Origin: Bacteroidia bacterium 43-41
GTDB lineage: Bacteria; Bacteroidota; Bacteroidia; Bacteroidales; Dysgonomonadaceae
Length of the DNA: 64,000 nucleotides
Reading direction: 5' to 3'
Assembly (NCBI GenBank): GCA_001898165.1
Contig: MKTD01000023.1
Coordinates: 21,642-85,641 of the forward strand
Shown here: one piece after another, positions 37,529-47,117 of the stretch
Layout: each line of letters opens with the position of its first letter
Position numbering within the stretch: position 1 is the first letter of the stretch
Made by a program: the position numbers and the translations under genes
The notes under the pieces: model-generated
What the model saw: the letters and a program-made list of their open reading frames with translations, nothing else
Databases searched by the model: none
Told to the model about the DNA's origin: nothing

Positions 37529-39031
37529 ATGAATTATCAAGATTACGAAGTATGGTTTGTAACGGGAGCACAGCTCCTATATGGAGGTGATGCGGTTGTG
37601 CAAGTGGACGCACACTCCACCGAAATGGTAAAAGGATTGAACGAATCAGGAAATCTTCCCGTTAAAGTTATTTATAAGGGAACGGCCAACTCGTCCCGGG
37701 AAATATCGGAAATTCTCAGAAAAGCAAATGCTGACACAAAATGTGTGGGCGTCATCACATGGATGCACACGTTCTCACCGGCCAAAATGTGGATTCACGG
37801 CTTATTGGACTACAAAAAACCATTGTTGCATCTACACACTCAATACAACGAAAAAATCCCATGGGATACCATCGACATGGATTTCATGAATCTGAATCAA
37901 AGTGCTCACGGCGACCGCGAATTTGGATTCATTACCAGCCGTTTGCGCAAACCGCGTAAAATAGTCGTGGGATATTGGAAAGATAAAAGCACGCAATCGA
38001 AAATAGCCACATGGATGCGCGTATGCGTCGGCTGGGCAGATGCTCAGGATATGCGTATTATTCGCTTTGGCGACAACATGAACAACGTAGCCGTAACCGA
38101 CGGCGACAAAGTGGAAGCTGAAATTCGTTTAGGCTACCACGTGGACAATGCGCCCATCGCCAGGCTCGTGCCTTATGTAAATGCGGTAAAAGAGGAAGAG
38201 ATCGACACGCTCGTGGACGAATACGAGCGACTGTATGACATTGCCGAAGATTCCCAAAAAGGAACTGAAAATCACAAACACATCCGTGCTGCAGCCGCTC
38301 AGGAAATTGGCTTGCGCCGTTTCCTGGAAGAGAAAGGAGCCAAAGCATTTACCACCAGTTTCGATGAGTTGGAAGGCATGGACCAGTTGATGGGTTTCGC
38401 TTCGCAACGGTTGATGCAGGAAGGTTACGGTTTTGGCGCCGAAGGCGATTGGAAAACAGCCGCGCTCGTTCGCACCATGTGGGTAATGAGTCAGGGGCTG
38501 GAAGGCGGATGCTCGTTCCTGGAAGATTACACGTTGAATTTCGACGGAGAAAACAGTTCCATCCTGCAGGCACATATGCTCGAAATCAATCCGTCCATCT
38601 CCAACCAAAAGCCACAATTGCAGGTGCACTTTCTGGGTATCGGCGACGCGGGCACCTGCGCTCGCCTGGTTTTCCAGGCACATGAAGGACAAGGTATTGC
38701 CAGCACGATTATTGACATGGGAAATCGTTTCCGCATGATTGTAAATGTTGTGGATGTGATAAAACCCAACGATCTGCCTAAACTGCCCGTTGCCTGTGCA
38801 TTGTGGATTCCACAGCCAAACTTCGAAGTAGGCGCAGGCGCCTGGATTCAGGCAGGCGGCACACACCACTCCAGCTTCTCTTTTGCACTGACACCCGAAT
38901 ACATGGAAGACTTCGCCGAAATTGCCGATATGGAAATGTTACTGATTGATAAAGGCACTACGATGCGTAACTTCAAACAGGATTTGCGCAACAACGAGGT
39001 ATATTATATGCTTAACAGAGCGTTACGATAA
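37529..39031 (+). CDS. araA: L-arabinose isomerase AraA
   Basis: A 500-residue isomerase converting L-arabinose to L-ribulose, standard length for the family. Recognised by FVTGAQLLYGG at the start, CVGVITWMHTFSPAKMWI, GAEGDWKTAALVRTMWVMS (metal-ligand Glu), LEGGCSFLEDYT and GGTHHSSFS (metal-ligand His). Manganese-dependent, cytoplasmic. GC content is visibly higher than in the flanking transporter and kinase genes, which may reflect high expression or a different history. Confidence 0.98.
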   Translation: MNYQDYEVWFVTGAQLLYGGDAVVQVDAHSTEMVKGLNESGNLPVKVIYKGTANSSREISEILRKANADTKCVGVITWMHTFSPAKMWIHGLLDYKKPLLHLHTQYNEKIPWDTIDMDFMNLNQSAHGDREFGFITSRLRKPRKIVVGYWKDKSTQSKIATWMRVCVGWADAQDMRIIRFGDNMNNVAVTDGDKVEAEIRLGYHVDNAPIARLVPYVNAVKEEEIDTLVDEYERLYDIAEDSQKGTENHKHIRAAAAQEIGLRRFLEEKGAKAFTTSFDELEGMDQLMGFASQRLMQEGYGFGAEGDWKTAALVRTMWVMSQGLEGGCSFLEDYTLNFDGENSSILQAHMLEINPSISNQKPQLQVHFLGIGDAGTCARLVFQAHEGQGIASTIIDMGNRFRMIVNVVDVIKPNDLPKLPVACALWIPQPNFEVGAGAWIQAGGTHHSSFSFALTPEYMEDFAEIADMEMLLIDKGTTMRNFKQDLRNNEVYYMLNRALR

Positions 39032-39054
39032 CTAACCCGCATAATAGAAAAAAA

Positions 39055-40716
39055 ATGAAATACGTTATAGGAGTAGATTACGGAAGTGATTCTGTCCGGG
39101 CATTAATTGTGAATACGGGAACAGGTGAAGAAGTAGCAACATCTGTTAAATATTATCCACGATGGGAAGAGGGGAAATACTGTAATCCTTCAAAAAATCA
39201 ATATCGGCAACACCCTCTTGATTATTTAGAAGTACTGGAAGCCTCTATTAAGGAGTGTTTATCCACATCGCCTGAGGGTACAGCAGAGAATATAGTGGGC
39301 ATAGCCTTTGACACAACGGGAAGCACTCCTGTTTTTACAAATGAAGCAGGAACACCCCTGTCATTATTGCCGGAATTTGCAGAAAATCCAAACGCAATGT
39401 TTGTCTTATGGAAAGATCATACAGCCATTAAAGAAGCTACGGAAATTAATGAACTTGCATCAAAATGGGAGATAGATTATACTTCGTACGAAGGAGGCGT
39501 GTACTCGTCAGAATGGTATTGGGCAAAGGCACTTCACATACTCAGGCAAGATGAATCGGTCCGTAAAGCGGCTTACTCTATTGTAGAACACTGTGAATGG
39601 ATACCGGCAATTTTGACGGGAGTCACAAAATCTTCGGATATCGTAAGAAGCAGATGTGCCTGCGGCCACAAAGCCATGTGGAACGAAAAATGGGACGGGC
39701 TTCCAGGTGAGGAATTCTTAACAACGTTGGATCCGCTTTTATCGGGTTTCAGAGATCGTCTTTTCGAAAAAACGTTCACGGCAGAAAAACCTGTCGGAAA
39801 ACTTACCGAAGAGTGGGCAAAACGGTTAGGGCTTACAACAAATGTTGTAGTGGCGGGAGGAGCATTTGATTGCCATATGGGAGCAGTTGGCGCCAATATT
39901 AAGCCTTATACATTTGTCCGGGTAATAGGAACTTCCACGTGCGATATTATGGTGGCATCGCGTGAAGATATCGGCGATAATCTTATTCGCGGAATATGCG
40001 GTCAGGTAGAAGGTTCGGTTATACCCGGCATGATAGGGTTGGAAGCAGGACAGTCTGCTTTTGGCGATATTTATGCATGGTTTAAGCATGTTTTGGAATT
40101 TCCGTTGAACAATATTTTATCAAAGAGTACGGTAATTGATGATGAGGCAAAACAAAAACTGATAAAAGAGACAACAGACAAAATCATTCCGGCACTGACT
40201 ATTGAAGCTGAAAAAACACCAATAGACGAAAGCACTGTAATAGCTACGGATTGGATGAACGGACGCCGGACGCCGGATGCCAATCAAAAGTTAACAGGAA
40301 CTATCGCCGGTTTAACTTTAGGCAGCACTGCACCTCGCATTTTCAGGGCGCTGGTAGAAGCAACTGCTTTTGGATCAAGAGCAATCGTAGAGCGTATGCG
40401 AGATGAGGGAGTTAGAATTGACAACGTGATTGGTATTGGCGGAATTGCATTAAAATCTCCGTTTGTAATGCAGACGCTTAGTGATGTCCTTAACATGCCC
40501 ATAAAAGTATGTAAAACAGAACAAGCATGCGCCCTGGGAGCTGCAATGTTTGCAGCGACGGCAGCCGGAGTGTATGTCACTGTCGAAGATGCCCAGGAGG
40601 CAATGAATTCAGGTTTCGAGCATGAATACATTCCCAATCCCGAAAACGTAGAAATATATTCTTCCCTTTATGAACAATATCAGAAAATAGGAGAATTTAC
40701 TGCTACCCATGCCTGA
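39055..40716 (+). CDS. araB: Ribulokinase AraB
   Basis: A 553-residue FGGY-family kinase that phosphorylates L-ribulose with ATP. The N-terminus GVDYGSDSVRALIVN is the phosphate-binding loop; AFDTTGSTPVF and the C-terminal DNVIGIGGIALKSPFVMQTL and EQACALGAAMFAA are family signatures. It is 23 bp after araA and completes the arabinose pathway together with araD. Cytoplasmic. Confidence 0.97.
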   Translation: MKYVIGVDYGSDSVRALIVNTGTGEEVATSVKYYPRWEEGKYCNPSKNQYRQHPLDYLEVLEASIKECLSTSPEGTAENIVGIAFDTTGSTPVFTNEAGTPLSLLPEFAENPNAMFVLWKDHTAIKEATEINELASKWEIDYTSYEGGVYSSEWYWAKALHILRQDESVRKAAYSIVEHCEWIPAILTGVTKSSDIVRSRCACGHKAMWNEKWDGLPGEEFLTTLDPLLSGFRDRLFEKTFTAEKPVGKLTEEWAKRLGLTTNVVVAGGAFDCHMGAVGANIKPYTFVRVIGTSTCDIMVASREDIGDNLIRGICGQVEGSVIPGMIGLEAGQSAFGDIYAWFKHVLEFPLNNILSKSTVIDDEAKQKLIKETTDKIIPALTIEAEKTPIDESTVIATDWMNGRRTPDANQKLTGTIAGLTLGSTAPRIFRALVEATAFGSRAIVERMRDEGVRIDNVIGIGGIALKSPFVMQTLSDVLNMPIKVCKTEQACALGAAMFAATAAGVYVTVEDAQEAMNSGFEHEYIPNPENVEIYSSLYEQYQKIGEFTATHA

Positions 40717-40815
40717 GTATGTTTTACAAATATTTTGACGGTAAGTTGTAGTTTTTATAAAATGATTTCTTAACTTGCACAATTAAATCACAAGCCGTTT
40801 TTACATACCCGACAC

Positions 40816-43800
40816 ATGAAACGATTCTTTTCCATTGTATTGGCAATTCTATTCTCTTTTTCATTGCCGTCCCAGGAATACAAGCATTTCACTACTGTTG
40901 ACGGACTTTCGGGAACGGATGTGACATCTATTTGTGAAAATGAGAACTATTTGTGGATTGCAACAAATGACGGGCTTAACCGTTTCGATGGAAAAAAATT
41001 CAAAGTATATCGAAAAGAAAGTAATTCTCAAAACAGCCTTACGGAAAATAATATCGAAACACTGATGTTTGACTCTCGCGGACTGTTATGGATCGGCTTC
41101 AAAACTGGTGGAGTGGATATTTTTGATCCACGCAAAAATAAATTTACTCACATCAGTAAAATTGTAAAAGAGTATCCACAGCGGGTCATTTCCATTTATG
41201 AAGATTCACAAAAAAATATTTGGTTGGGAAGTTGGGAAGATGGCCTTTTTCAGTTGGAACCCACCAATAAGGGTGATCTATCTTATAAAGTATTAAAGCA
41301 TTACCCGAAGAATATTATATCCGGTATCGTGGAAAAACCAAAGGGAAAACTATGGATTGGAACCTATTTTGGCTATTTTTTATATGATATCAATAAAAAG
41401 GAAGATATAGCTATAAACAGAACACGTTATGCTATAACACAATTTCTGGATACAGGCGAAAAAAATAGTTTGTGGTTTTCTACCTGGACAAATGGTTTGC
41501 ATAAACTGGAGTGGAGTGAAAACAATTTTTCTGTTGTGGAAAGAGAAATAAATAACGAAGTGAAAGATGTATATCGTATTTTCTCTACTGCGGACAAAAA
41601 AAAATTTTATCTTGGAACCTGGGGCGATGGTGTAAAAAAAATCGATATAAATAATGGCAAATCAATTACACCGCTAAAAATAAATGCACCCGTTATTTTA
41701 TCTTTCTTTCAGGACCGTTATAATACGGTGTGGATGGGTACGTATGGAACCGGATTTTATCGTCTGGATAATGAAGAGCAAGGTATTACCACTCTTTCCC
41801 CAATTAACAGGAATAACCTTTCCGCGGTTTATGCTCTCCGTTATTTTAAGGATAATTATCTGCTTGTAGGTACCCAGGGTGACGGGCTTTATCTTTATGA
41901 TATTAAAAATCGGATTTTACTGCCCAGAGAAATAAAAAAATCGGATAATTTTTTTCAAAAATATATCCTGTCGCTCTATAGTGATGATGATGTTCTTATT
42001 GTTGGAAATGATGATGTTGGTATACTGTATGCTTCGATGAAGGATAAGAGTACGGACTTCTCACTTAAAAAATTTCAGACAGACAATAATTTTGGTAAAA
42101 TAACTTCCATATTTCGCGACAGTAAATTTCGTTTTTGGATAGGAACAAAGCAATTTGGACTTGTTTCAGTAAACTATAACAGCGAAAAGAATACTTTTAC
42201 TGATTATATCCATTATGATTCATTTGGTATGGATGAGATAACCGGATTTGCAGAAGCCTCCGACGGCCAAATTTGGGTGTCATCGCATAATGGTGTTTAT
42301 CTGTTTAACCCTTTAACTCATAAAGCGCAACGATACGGAGAAGGCATATCGGACATGGTGTACAGCCTTACTGATGATGTAAAAAAACAATGTTTATGGT
42401 TAGGGACTTCAGGTGGATTGCGTAAACTCAATTACTCTACAGGCGATAACCTGGAAAGTCTATTTTCATCCGAAATGCTTCCCGAAGGTGCTATCCGTAA
42501 CGTTCTATTGGATGCAAATGATAATTTGTGGTTTTCAATTTCGAACCGGATCTTTTGCTACGTCGATGAAAATCATGAGCTAAGAGAAATTAACCAGGAA
42601 ACATTCAACAAACAAGTGTTTTTCTCGTCTTCATGCCTTGAAATGAATAATAAACAGTACATTGTGTTTGGAGGCACTGAAAATCTTGTTTTAATAGATC
42701 CTAAATTCGTTTTAAGCCAACCCAACCATTCAAAATTATTGTTGACGGAACTCCAAATTGATCATCAAACGGTGGATGTAGGACAAAAGATTTACGGAAA
42801 AGTCATTCTAAACGAAGATACCGAATACATAAATTCACTTGCTTTATCATACCTTTGTAAATGGATCAGCCTTAAATTTACCGAGGTGGGTTTGGGAAAT
42901 TACGAAAACAGCTATCAGTATAAAATTAAAGGATTTAGTGAAAATTGGCAACATTTTGACATATCTAAACCGCTTACTTTTTCTCAATTACCGCCGGGAG
43001 ATTACACTTTGCTGATTCGCTCAAACAGTGAAATCTTAACCGAAATCAATGATTCTCTTTACAGCCTGCAAATCTCTGTTTCGCCACCGTGGTGGAAGAC
43101 AAAATTATTCTATTTTTTCTTTTTTGCAGCAATATTACTTTTGCTGTACAGTATCTTCCTCTATACAAAAAATTACTATAAAAAGCGTCAACTTCAACGG
43201 CTTGAAGAAATTGAAAAGAAAAAGAAGGATGAGTTGTTGAAGGAGAAGGAGAGCTTCTTTGCCGGATTGTCGCATGATCTATTAACTCCCTTCTCTTTGA
43301 TTTTAGCACCTGTAAAAGATCTGATGAGGGATCAAAGTATGAATGAAGATCAGCATGAAAAATTGGAAATTATCTCCAAAAATGCGACTTTCCTGTCTGA
43401 TTTATTTAATACAATACTTGATTTTAAGCGAGCTGAATTGATGGATGAGGAAATTAAGGAAAAAAGTGTGGAACTTGCCTCGTTCATCCGAATTGTTATC
43501 AATGCATTTGATTATCTCGCAAAATCGAGGGAAATTAAATTAGCGTATAACACTGACGTTGAGAAGCTTTTTGTTTCTGTTGATGCGATTAAGCTCGAGC
43601 GGATTTTGTACAATGTGATAAGCAATGCTATAAAGTTCAATAAAGAAGGTGGAAATGTAAATGTCAAACTTGAATATCCGACTTCGACCAACTTTTTTAA
43701 AATCATAATAAAAGACACCGGGGTTGGCGTAAGCGAGCAAAATCGGAACAAGGTTTTCGAAAAATATTATCGGGAAGGGAAAAATGTCAAAACACAGGGG

Positions 43801-44736
43801 CTTGGACTTGGGCTATACACTTCAAGAAAATTTGCACTTATGATGGGCGGTGACATTGCTTTGAACTCTGAATCTGAAAAGGGAGCCACAATCACAATAA
43901 CTCTTCCGGCGAAATTAACTGAAAATTTGGAGCCTGATGGCAATGAGCGGGAAGATTTTGAAACGGACAGTGTATATTCCATCCTTTTAGTTGAAGACAA
44001 TGACCAATTACGGGATTATCTGAAAAAGAAATTGTCGGCTCATTTTGAAGTTGGTGTGGTTTCCAATGGTGTTGAAGCATTAAACTTCATTAAAAATGTC
44101 CTTCCCGAAATTGTAATTTCTGATGTAATGATGCCTGAAATGGATGGGCTTACTCTTTGTTCAACAATAAAAAATACACCGTTGTATTCCGACACATTTG
44201 TCATTTTGCTTTCTGCCAAATCTTCAACGGAAGATGAAATGCAGGGCTATAAAGCCGGTGCAGATTTTTACATTAAAAAACCATTCGATTCAGATACGTT
44301 AATCAAACAGCTTGAAAATGTATTTGCTACGCTCCAACAACGTAGAAAACAATTTATTGCAGATTTACTTTCTCCCCAGGATGAATCAGGCGAAATACAT
44401 TCAAAAGATAAATTCCTGCAACGTGCCATTCAGATAATCGAAGATCACCTGATGGATGAAAACTTTAAAATTGATGAATTCGCTTCTGAAATGAACTTGA
44501 GTAAAACAGTACTGCATCGGAAATTTAAATTAATTGTAGGGGAAACTCCCAATAATTTCATCCGTAATGTCCGATTGAAAAAAGCTTCCAAGATGCTTGG
44601 AGAAACAGAACTTTCGGTGTCTGAAGTCGCCTATCTCTCGGGCTTTAATCAGGTGCATTATTTTATTAAATGTTTCAAGGAAGTTTACCAGGTTACGCCG
44701 AAAAATTACAGACTGCAAAATAATAAGAAGTCATAG
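40816..44736 (+). CDS. Hybrid two-component system (HTCS), arabinose locus
   Basis: A 1306-residue HTCS. Periplasmic propeller sensor (about 20-660; repeated LWIAT, LWIGF, VWMGT), Y_Y_Y domain (about 690-750), membrane helix (about 760-782), HisKA H-box (SHDLLTPFSLI, His820), HATPase (DTGVGV, GLGLGLYTS), receiver with Asp1103 (SDVMMPEMDG) and an AraC-type helix-turn-helix (about 1200-1306). The H-box has Asp-Leu where the first HTCS has Glu-Ile. It lies 99 bp after araB, so the sensor probably responds to an oligosaccharide from the target glycan and controls this locus. Confidence 0.95.
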   Translation: MKRFFSIVLAILFSFSLPSQEYKHFTTVDGLSGTDVTSICENENYLWIATNDGLNRFDGKKFKVYRKESNSQNSLTENNIETLMFDSRGLLWIGFKTGGVDIFDPRKNKFTHISKIVKEYPQRVISIYEDSQKNIWLGSWEDGLFQLEPTNKGDLSYKVLKHYPKNIISGIVEKPKGKLWIGTYFGYFLYDINKKEDIAINRTRYAITQFLDTGEKNSLWFSTWTNGLHKLEWSENNFSVVEREINNEVKDVYRIFSTADKKKFYLGTWGDGVKKIDINNGKSITPLKINAPVILSFFQDRYNTVWMGTYGTGFYRLDNEEQGITTLSPINRNNLSAVYALRYFKDNYLLVGTQGDGLYLYDIKNRILLPREIKKSDNFFQKYILSLYSDDDVLIVGNDDVGILYASMKDKSTDFSLKKFQTDNNFGKITSIFRDSKFRFWIGTKQFGLVSVNYNSEKNTFTDYIHYDSFGMDEITGFAEASDGQIWVSSHNGVYLFNPLTHKAQRYGEGISDMVYSLTDDVKKQCLWLGTSGGLRKLNYSTGDNLESLFSSEMLPEGAIRNVLLDANDNLWFSISNRIFCYVDENHELREINQETFNKQVFFSSSCLEMNNKQYIVFGGTENLVLIDPKFVLSQPNHSKLLLTELQIDHQTVDVGQKIYGKVILNEDTEYINSLALSYLCKWISLKFTEVGLGNYENSYQYKIKGFSENWQHFDISKPLTFSQLPPGDYTLLIRSNSEILTEINDSLYSLQISVSPPWWKTKLFYFFFFAAILLLLYSIFLYTKNYYKKRQLQRLEEIEKKKKDELLKEKESFFAGLSHDLLTPFSLILAPVKDLMRDQSMNEDQHEKLEIISKNATFLSDLFNTILDFKRAELMDEEIKEKSVELASFIRIVINAFDYLAKSREIKLAYNTDVEKLFVSVDAIKLERILYNVISNAIKFNKEGGNVNVKLEYPTSTNFFKIIIKDTGVGVSEQNRNKVFEKYYREGKNVKTQGLGLGLYTSRKFALMMGGDIALNSESEKGATITITLPAKLTENLEPDGNEREDFETDSVYSILLVEDNDQLRDYLKKKLSAHFEVGVVSNGVEALNFIKNVLPEIVISDVMMPEMDGLTLCSTIKNTPLYSDTFVILLSAKSSTEDEMQGYKAGADFYIKKPFDSDTLIKQLENVFATLQQRRKQFIADLLSPQDESGEIHSKDKFLQRAIQIIEDHLMDENFKIDEFASEMNLSKTVLHRKFKLIVGETPNNFIRNVRLKKASKMLGETELSVSEVAYLSGFNQVHYFIKCFKEVYQVTPKNYRLQNNKKS

Positions 44737-44836
44737 CAGACAAACGCCCAATCTTTCTCAATTACAGCACAACGATACCCAAGCACACAGGGGGTACACC
44801 CATTTAGGATAATCAGGTTTATACGACTATCATTCA

Positions 44837-44850
44837 TACATTTGCAAATA
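44837..44850 (+). promoter_or_regulatory. -7 box of the toxin-antitoxin relic
   Basis: TACATTTG at 44837-44844 fits TAnnTTTG exactly, giving a start near 44851 and a 20-bp leader to the antitoxin ATG at 44871. The -33 box is weak. The promoter may still be active although the operon is truncated. The rest of the 134-bp gap after the HTCS gene shows nothing else. Confidence 0.4.
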
Positions 44851-44870
44851 ATAAATTTTAAAGTTAAGAC

Positions 44871-45026
44871 ATGAATACAATAAGTTTAGAAGCAAGAAAA
44901 AGAATGATAGCAGAGGATATTCCGAATGTGAACGATGCTTCTGCACTTGAAAAGAAGACCGTGTATTTACGACTGACGAAGTTCGAAAAAAACTTGGCTT
45001 GTGAAAACAAAGATTGTTTGGTCTGA
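44871..45026 (+). CDS. Short antitoxin-like protein, probably truncated
   Basis: A 51-residue reading frame, MNTISLEARKRMIAEDIPN followed by a helical stretch (ASALEKKTVYLRLTKFEKNL). It resembles the N-terminal half of Bacteroidota antitoxins of RelE/ParE-type pairs, which usually run to 70-90 residues. The frame overlaps the start of a toxin-like fragment by 26 bp. Evidence is pattern recognition and context. It may still be expressed from the -7 box upstream. Confidence 0.5.
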   Translation: MNTISLEARKRMIAEDIPNVNDASALEKKTVYLRLTKFEKNLACENKDCLV

Positions 45027-45060
45027 ACCTGCTCTCAATGAACTTGTATTAATATACTAC
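45001..45060 (+). pseudogene. Toxin fragment, RelE/ParE type
   Basis: A GTG start overlapping the antitoxin frame reads VKTKIVWSEPALNELVLIYY. The KIVWSEPAL pattern is the beginning of RelE/ParE mRNA-interferase-type toxins. The coding similarity stops at the terminator hairpin after 20 codons; the frame continues only as antisense to the gene at 45108. So this is the 5' end of a deleted toxin. Confidence 0.6.
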
Positions 45061-45107
45061 CCCCCTGATATTTGCTTCCTGCGAACGGGGGGCTTTCATT
45101 ATTTTTT
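45060..45107 (+). terminator. Rho-independent terminator-like hairpin
   Basis: Six C (45060-45065) pair with six G (45087-45092) around a 21-nt loop, followed by CTTTCATTATTTTTT. It sits between the convergent toxin relic and the FN3 protein gene, so it could end transcripts from the plus strand. Confidence 0.5.
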
Positions 45108-47117
45108 CTACACTTTCGCGCTCACAGAATCGGTAGGCTTACTTTCCAACCCGTTTTTGTATTTGATTACTACAAAGTAATAATAGATCGTTCCTTTTTT
45201 TACCGAAGCATCATCGTAGCTCTCCGCTTTTGCATCCAAGGTTTTCAGCAGGGTTGCTTTTTCGTTTTCAGCAGCGCGATAAAGCAATACAGATTCAATA
45301 TCTTCTAACAACGGCAGGGTCCATTTAAGCGTCACTTTTTGCGATGAGGCAATGGCAGAAACTTCTCCCGGAGGCAAAAGGCCGCTTGTTGGCATGTAAA
45401 TGCTGTATGGCAAACTGAAACTGCTCGCGTCGCCTACATCTGCGCCTATGCTTCTGACACGATAAATATATTTTTTACCGGGTAAGACTGTATTGTCTTT
45501 AATGCTGTTTGTCATGAAATTAACCGTTTCCAGTAGTTTTTCAGGCTCTGCTTCATTCTCATTATTCACTGTTTTTCGATATACTTCATAGGCTGATAGT
45601 GCAGAGTTCAACCCGGAAACATCGTTCCAGACAAGCCTTACTTCATCGTTTTCCAACATTGCGTTCAGTTTGTCGGGAACAGGCAGTTGGCCTCCACTGA
45701 AAACCGTATTTACACGATTACTCACCGGACTGATGTTGTACGATGTATTGATTGAAGCTACCGCATAGCTATATACCGATGACCGGTTGGACAAAGGCAA
45801 TGTGTCGGTATATACAACCAGACTATCGGTAGAATGAATCATCCGGGGCAGTTGATGAAGTTCGGACGAATAACCATTGGCACGATACACGTAATACCCA
45901 CGAACGTCATATCCCACGCGCCTGAATTGAAGTTTTACCACATTGCTGTTTCTGGTTAGCGAAAGGTCCTGAGGAGGGATGAAGTTTTCCCTTTTCCCCT
46001 GTAAAATAGCCGGTACACGGGTGCTTGGCATACTGTTTCCCTGACCATTGTTCAGGACAAGATAATAATAGTAGGCAATGGAGGGAGCGAGGTTTTCTTC
46101 ATCAAAATACTCCTTTTGAGTGGAAGGAAGCGAGACAACACGTCTGTAATCTTTTTCGTAAGAAGTTGAACGATAAACTTCAACAGAACTTACAAACCCT
46201 GCCTGGTTATAATCCCATTTCAACAGGTTCCCTCCTTTTTCGGGTTGAGGCGTAACCGTGAATTGCGTAATTAATCCAACATCGGCCTGCTTGGTAACAA
46301 AATAAACATTGACGGTTTCTGCCCTTTTCCCCATATTGCCCAACCCATCGTAAGGCACAGCCACATAGCTGTATGTCAGTCCGGTTTTTACGTCATCGTC
46401 ATTAAGCACGGCCACCATCTTTCCTTTTTCATTCGTAAAGAGTGTCTTAACCCCTATCTCTTTAAATGCTGTCTTCTGATAAATACTGCGGTACAACTTC
46501 AACCCGACGGTATTTTTTATATCAGTCATATCGTAGCTGATTTCAATGTTTCCCAGATTTATTTTATAACGCAACGGGATGGCTTCTGCCTCGAACGGCT
46601 TGGCAGGAAAAACCACCTTTGTTTCACCAATCGGCGTTCGGCCCCCCGATTTGCTCAACCGGCTGATCCGATACTGATAAGTTCCGGGAGTTTTCAACCC
46701 ATCGTCGAACCAGCCCACACCGACAGTATATTGAAAACGCGGATCGCCGGAATGTGCGTATAGAGAATCGAGCGAGGCGGATGATTTTTTTATTTTCTCC
46801 CAGATAAAATCGGCTGTTTCAGAATCAAAAGCAGAAACAGATGCCACAACTTTCGGTAATAATGAGAGCCTTGCCCTGCATTCCGATAGATTTACCGGAG
46901 CTTTCAGTTCCGCTACAGAAATCCAATCGCCTTTTTCGCTTTTTTTCTCAACCAGATAGGAAAAATTCTTCGGCAATTCTTTTCCGCAAAATATGAAATT
47001 TCCGGTTGCATAGGCCTTCCCCGAATACGATTGAGCTTTTGCAAATGGTATCACTGCAAACCAACTCAATAAAGCCAGGATATATATTCTTGTTCTCATA
47101 TAGTTTATATTTTTCAT
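45108..47117 (-). CDS. Exported FN3-repeat protein, 669 residues
   Basis: The ATG at 47117 overlaps the TAA of the giant gene by one base (TAATG), giving translational coupling; an ATG at 47099 is also possible. The signal peptide is MRTRIYILALLSWFAVIPFAKAQ. The mature protein holds about five fibronectin type III domains (recurring SYLVEKK, TYQYRISRLS, SVEVYRSTSY, AYEVYRKTVN, SVLLYRAAEN) joined by Pro linkers, ending in GTIYYYFVVIKYKNGLES. No enzyme motif. Probably a surface or periplasmic partner of the giant protein. No T9SS-type C-terminal domain was recognised. Confidence 0.8.
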   Translation of the reverse strand: MKNINYMRTRIYILALLSWFAVIPFAKAQSYSGKAYATGNFIFCGKELPKNFSYLVEKKSEKGDWISVAELKAPVNLSECRARLSLLPKVVASVSAFDSETADFIWEKIKKSSASLDSLYAHSGDPRFQYTVGVGWFDDGLKTPGTYQYRISRLSKSGGRTPIGETKVVFPAKPFEAEAIPLRYKINLGNIEISYDMTDIKNTVGLKLYRSIYQKTAFKEIGVKTLFTNEKGKMVAVLNDDDVKTGLTYSYVAVPYDGLGNMGKRAETVNVYFVTKQADVGLITQFTVTPQPEKGGNLLKWDYNQAGFVSSVEVYRSTSYEKDYRRVVSLPSTQKEYFDEENLAPSIAYYYYLVLNNGQGNSMPSTRVPAILQGKRENFIPPQDLSLTRNSNVVKLQFRRVGYDVRGYYVYRANGYSSELHQLPRMIHSTDSLVVYTDTLPLSNRSSVYSYAVASINTSYNISPVSNRVNTVFSGGQLPVPDKLNAMLENDEVRLVWNDVSGLNSALSAYEVYRKTVNNENEAEPEKLLETVNFMTNSIKDNTVLPGKKYIYRVRSIGADVGDASSFSLPYSIYMPTSGLLPPGEVSAIASSQKVTLKWTLPLLEDIESVLLYRAAENEKATLLKTLDAKAESYDDASVKKGTIYYYFVVIKYKNGLESKPTDSVSAKV

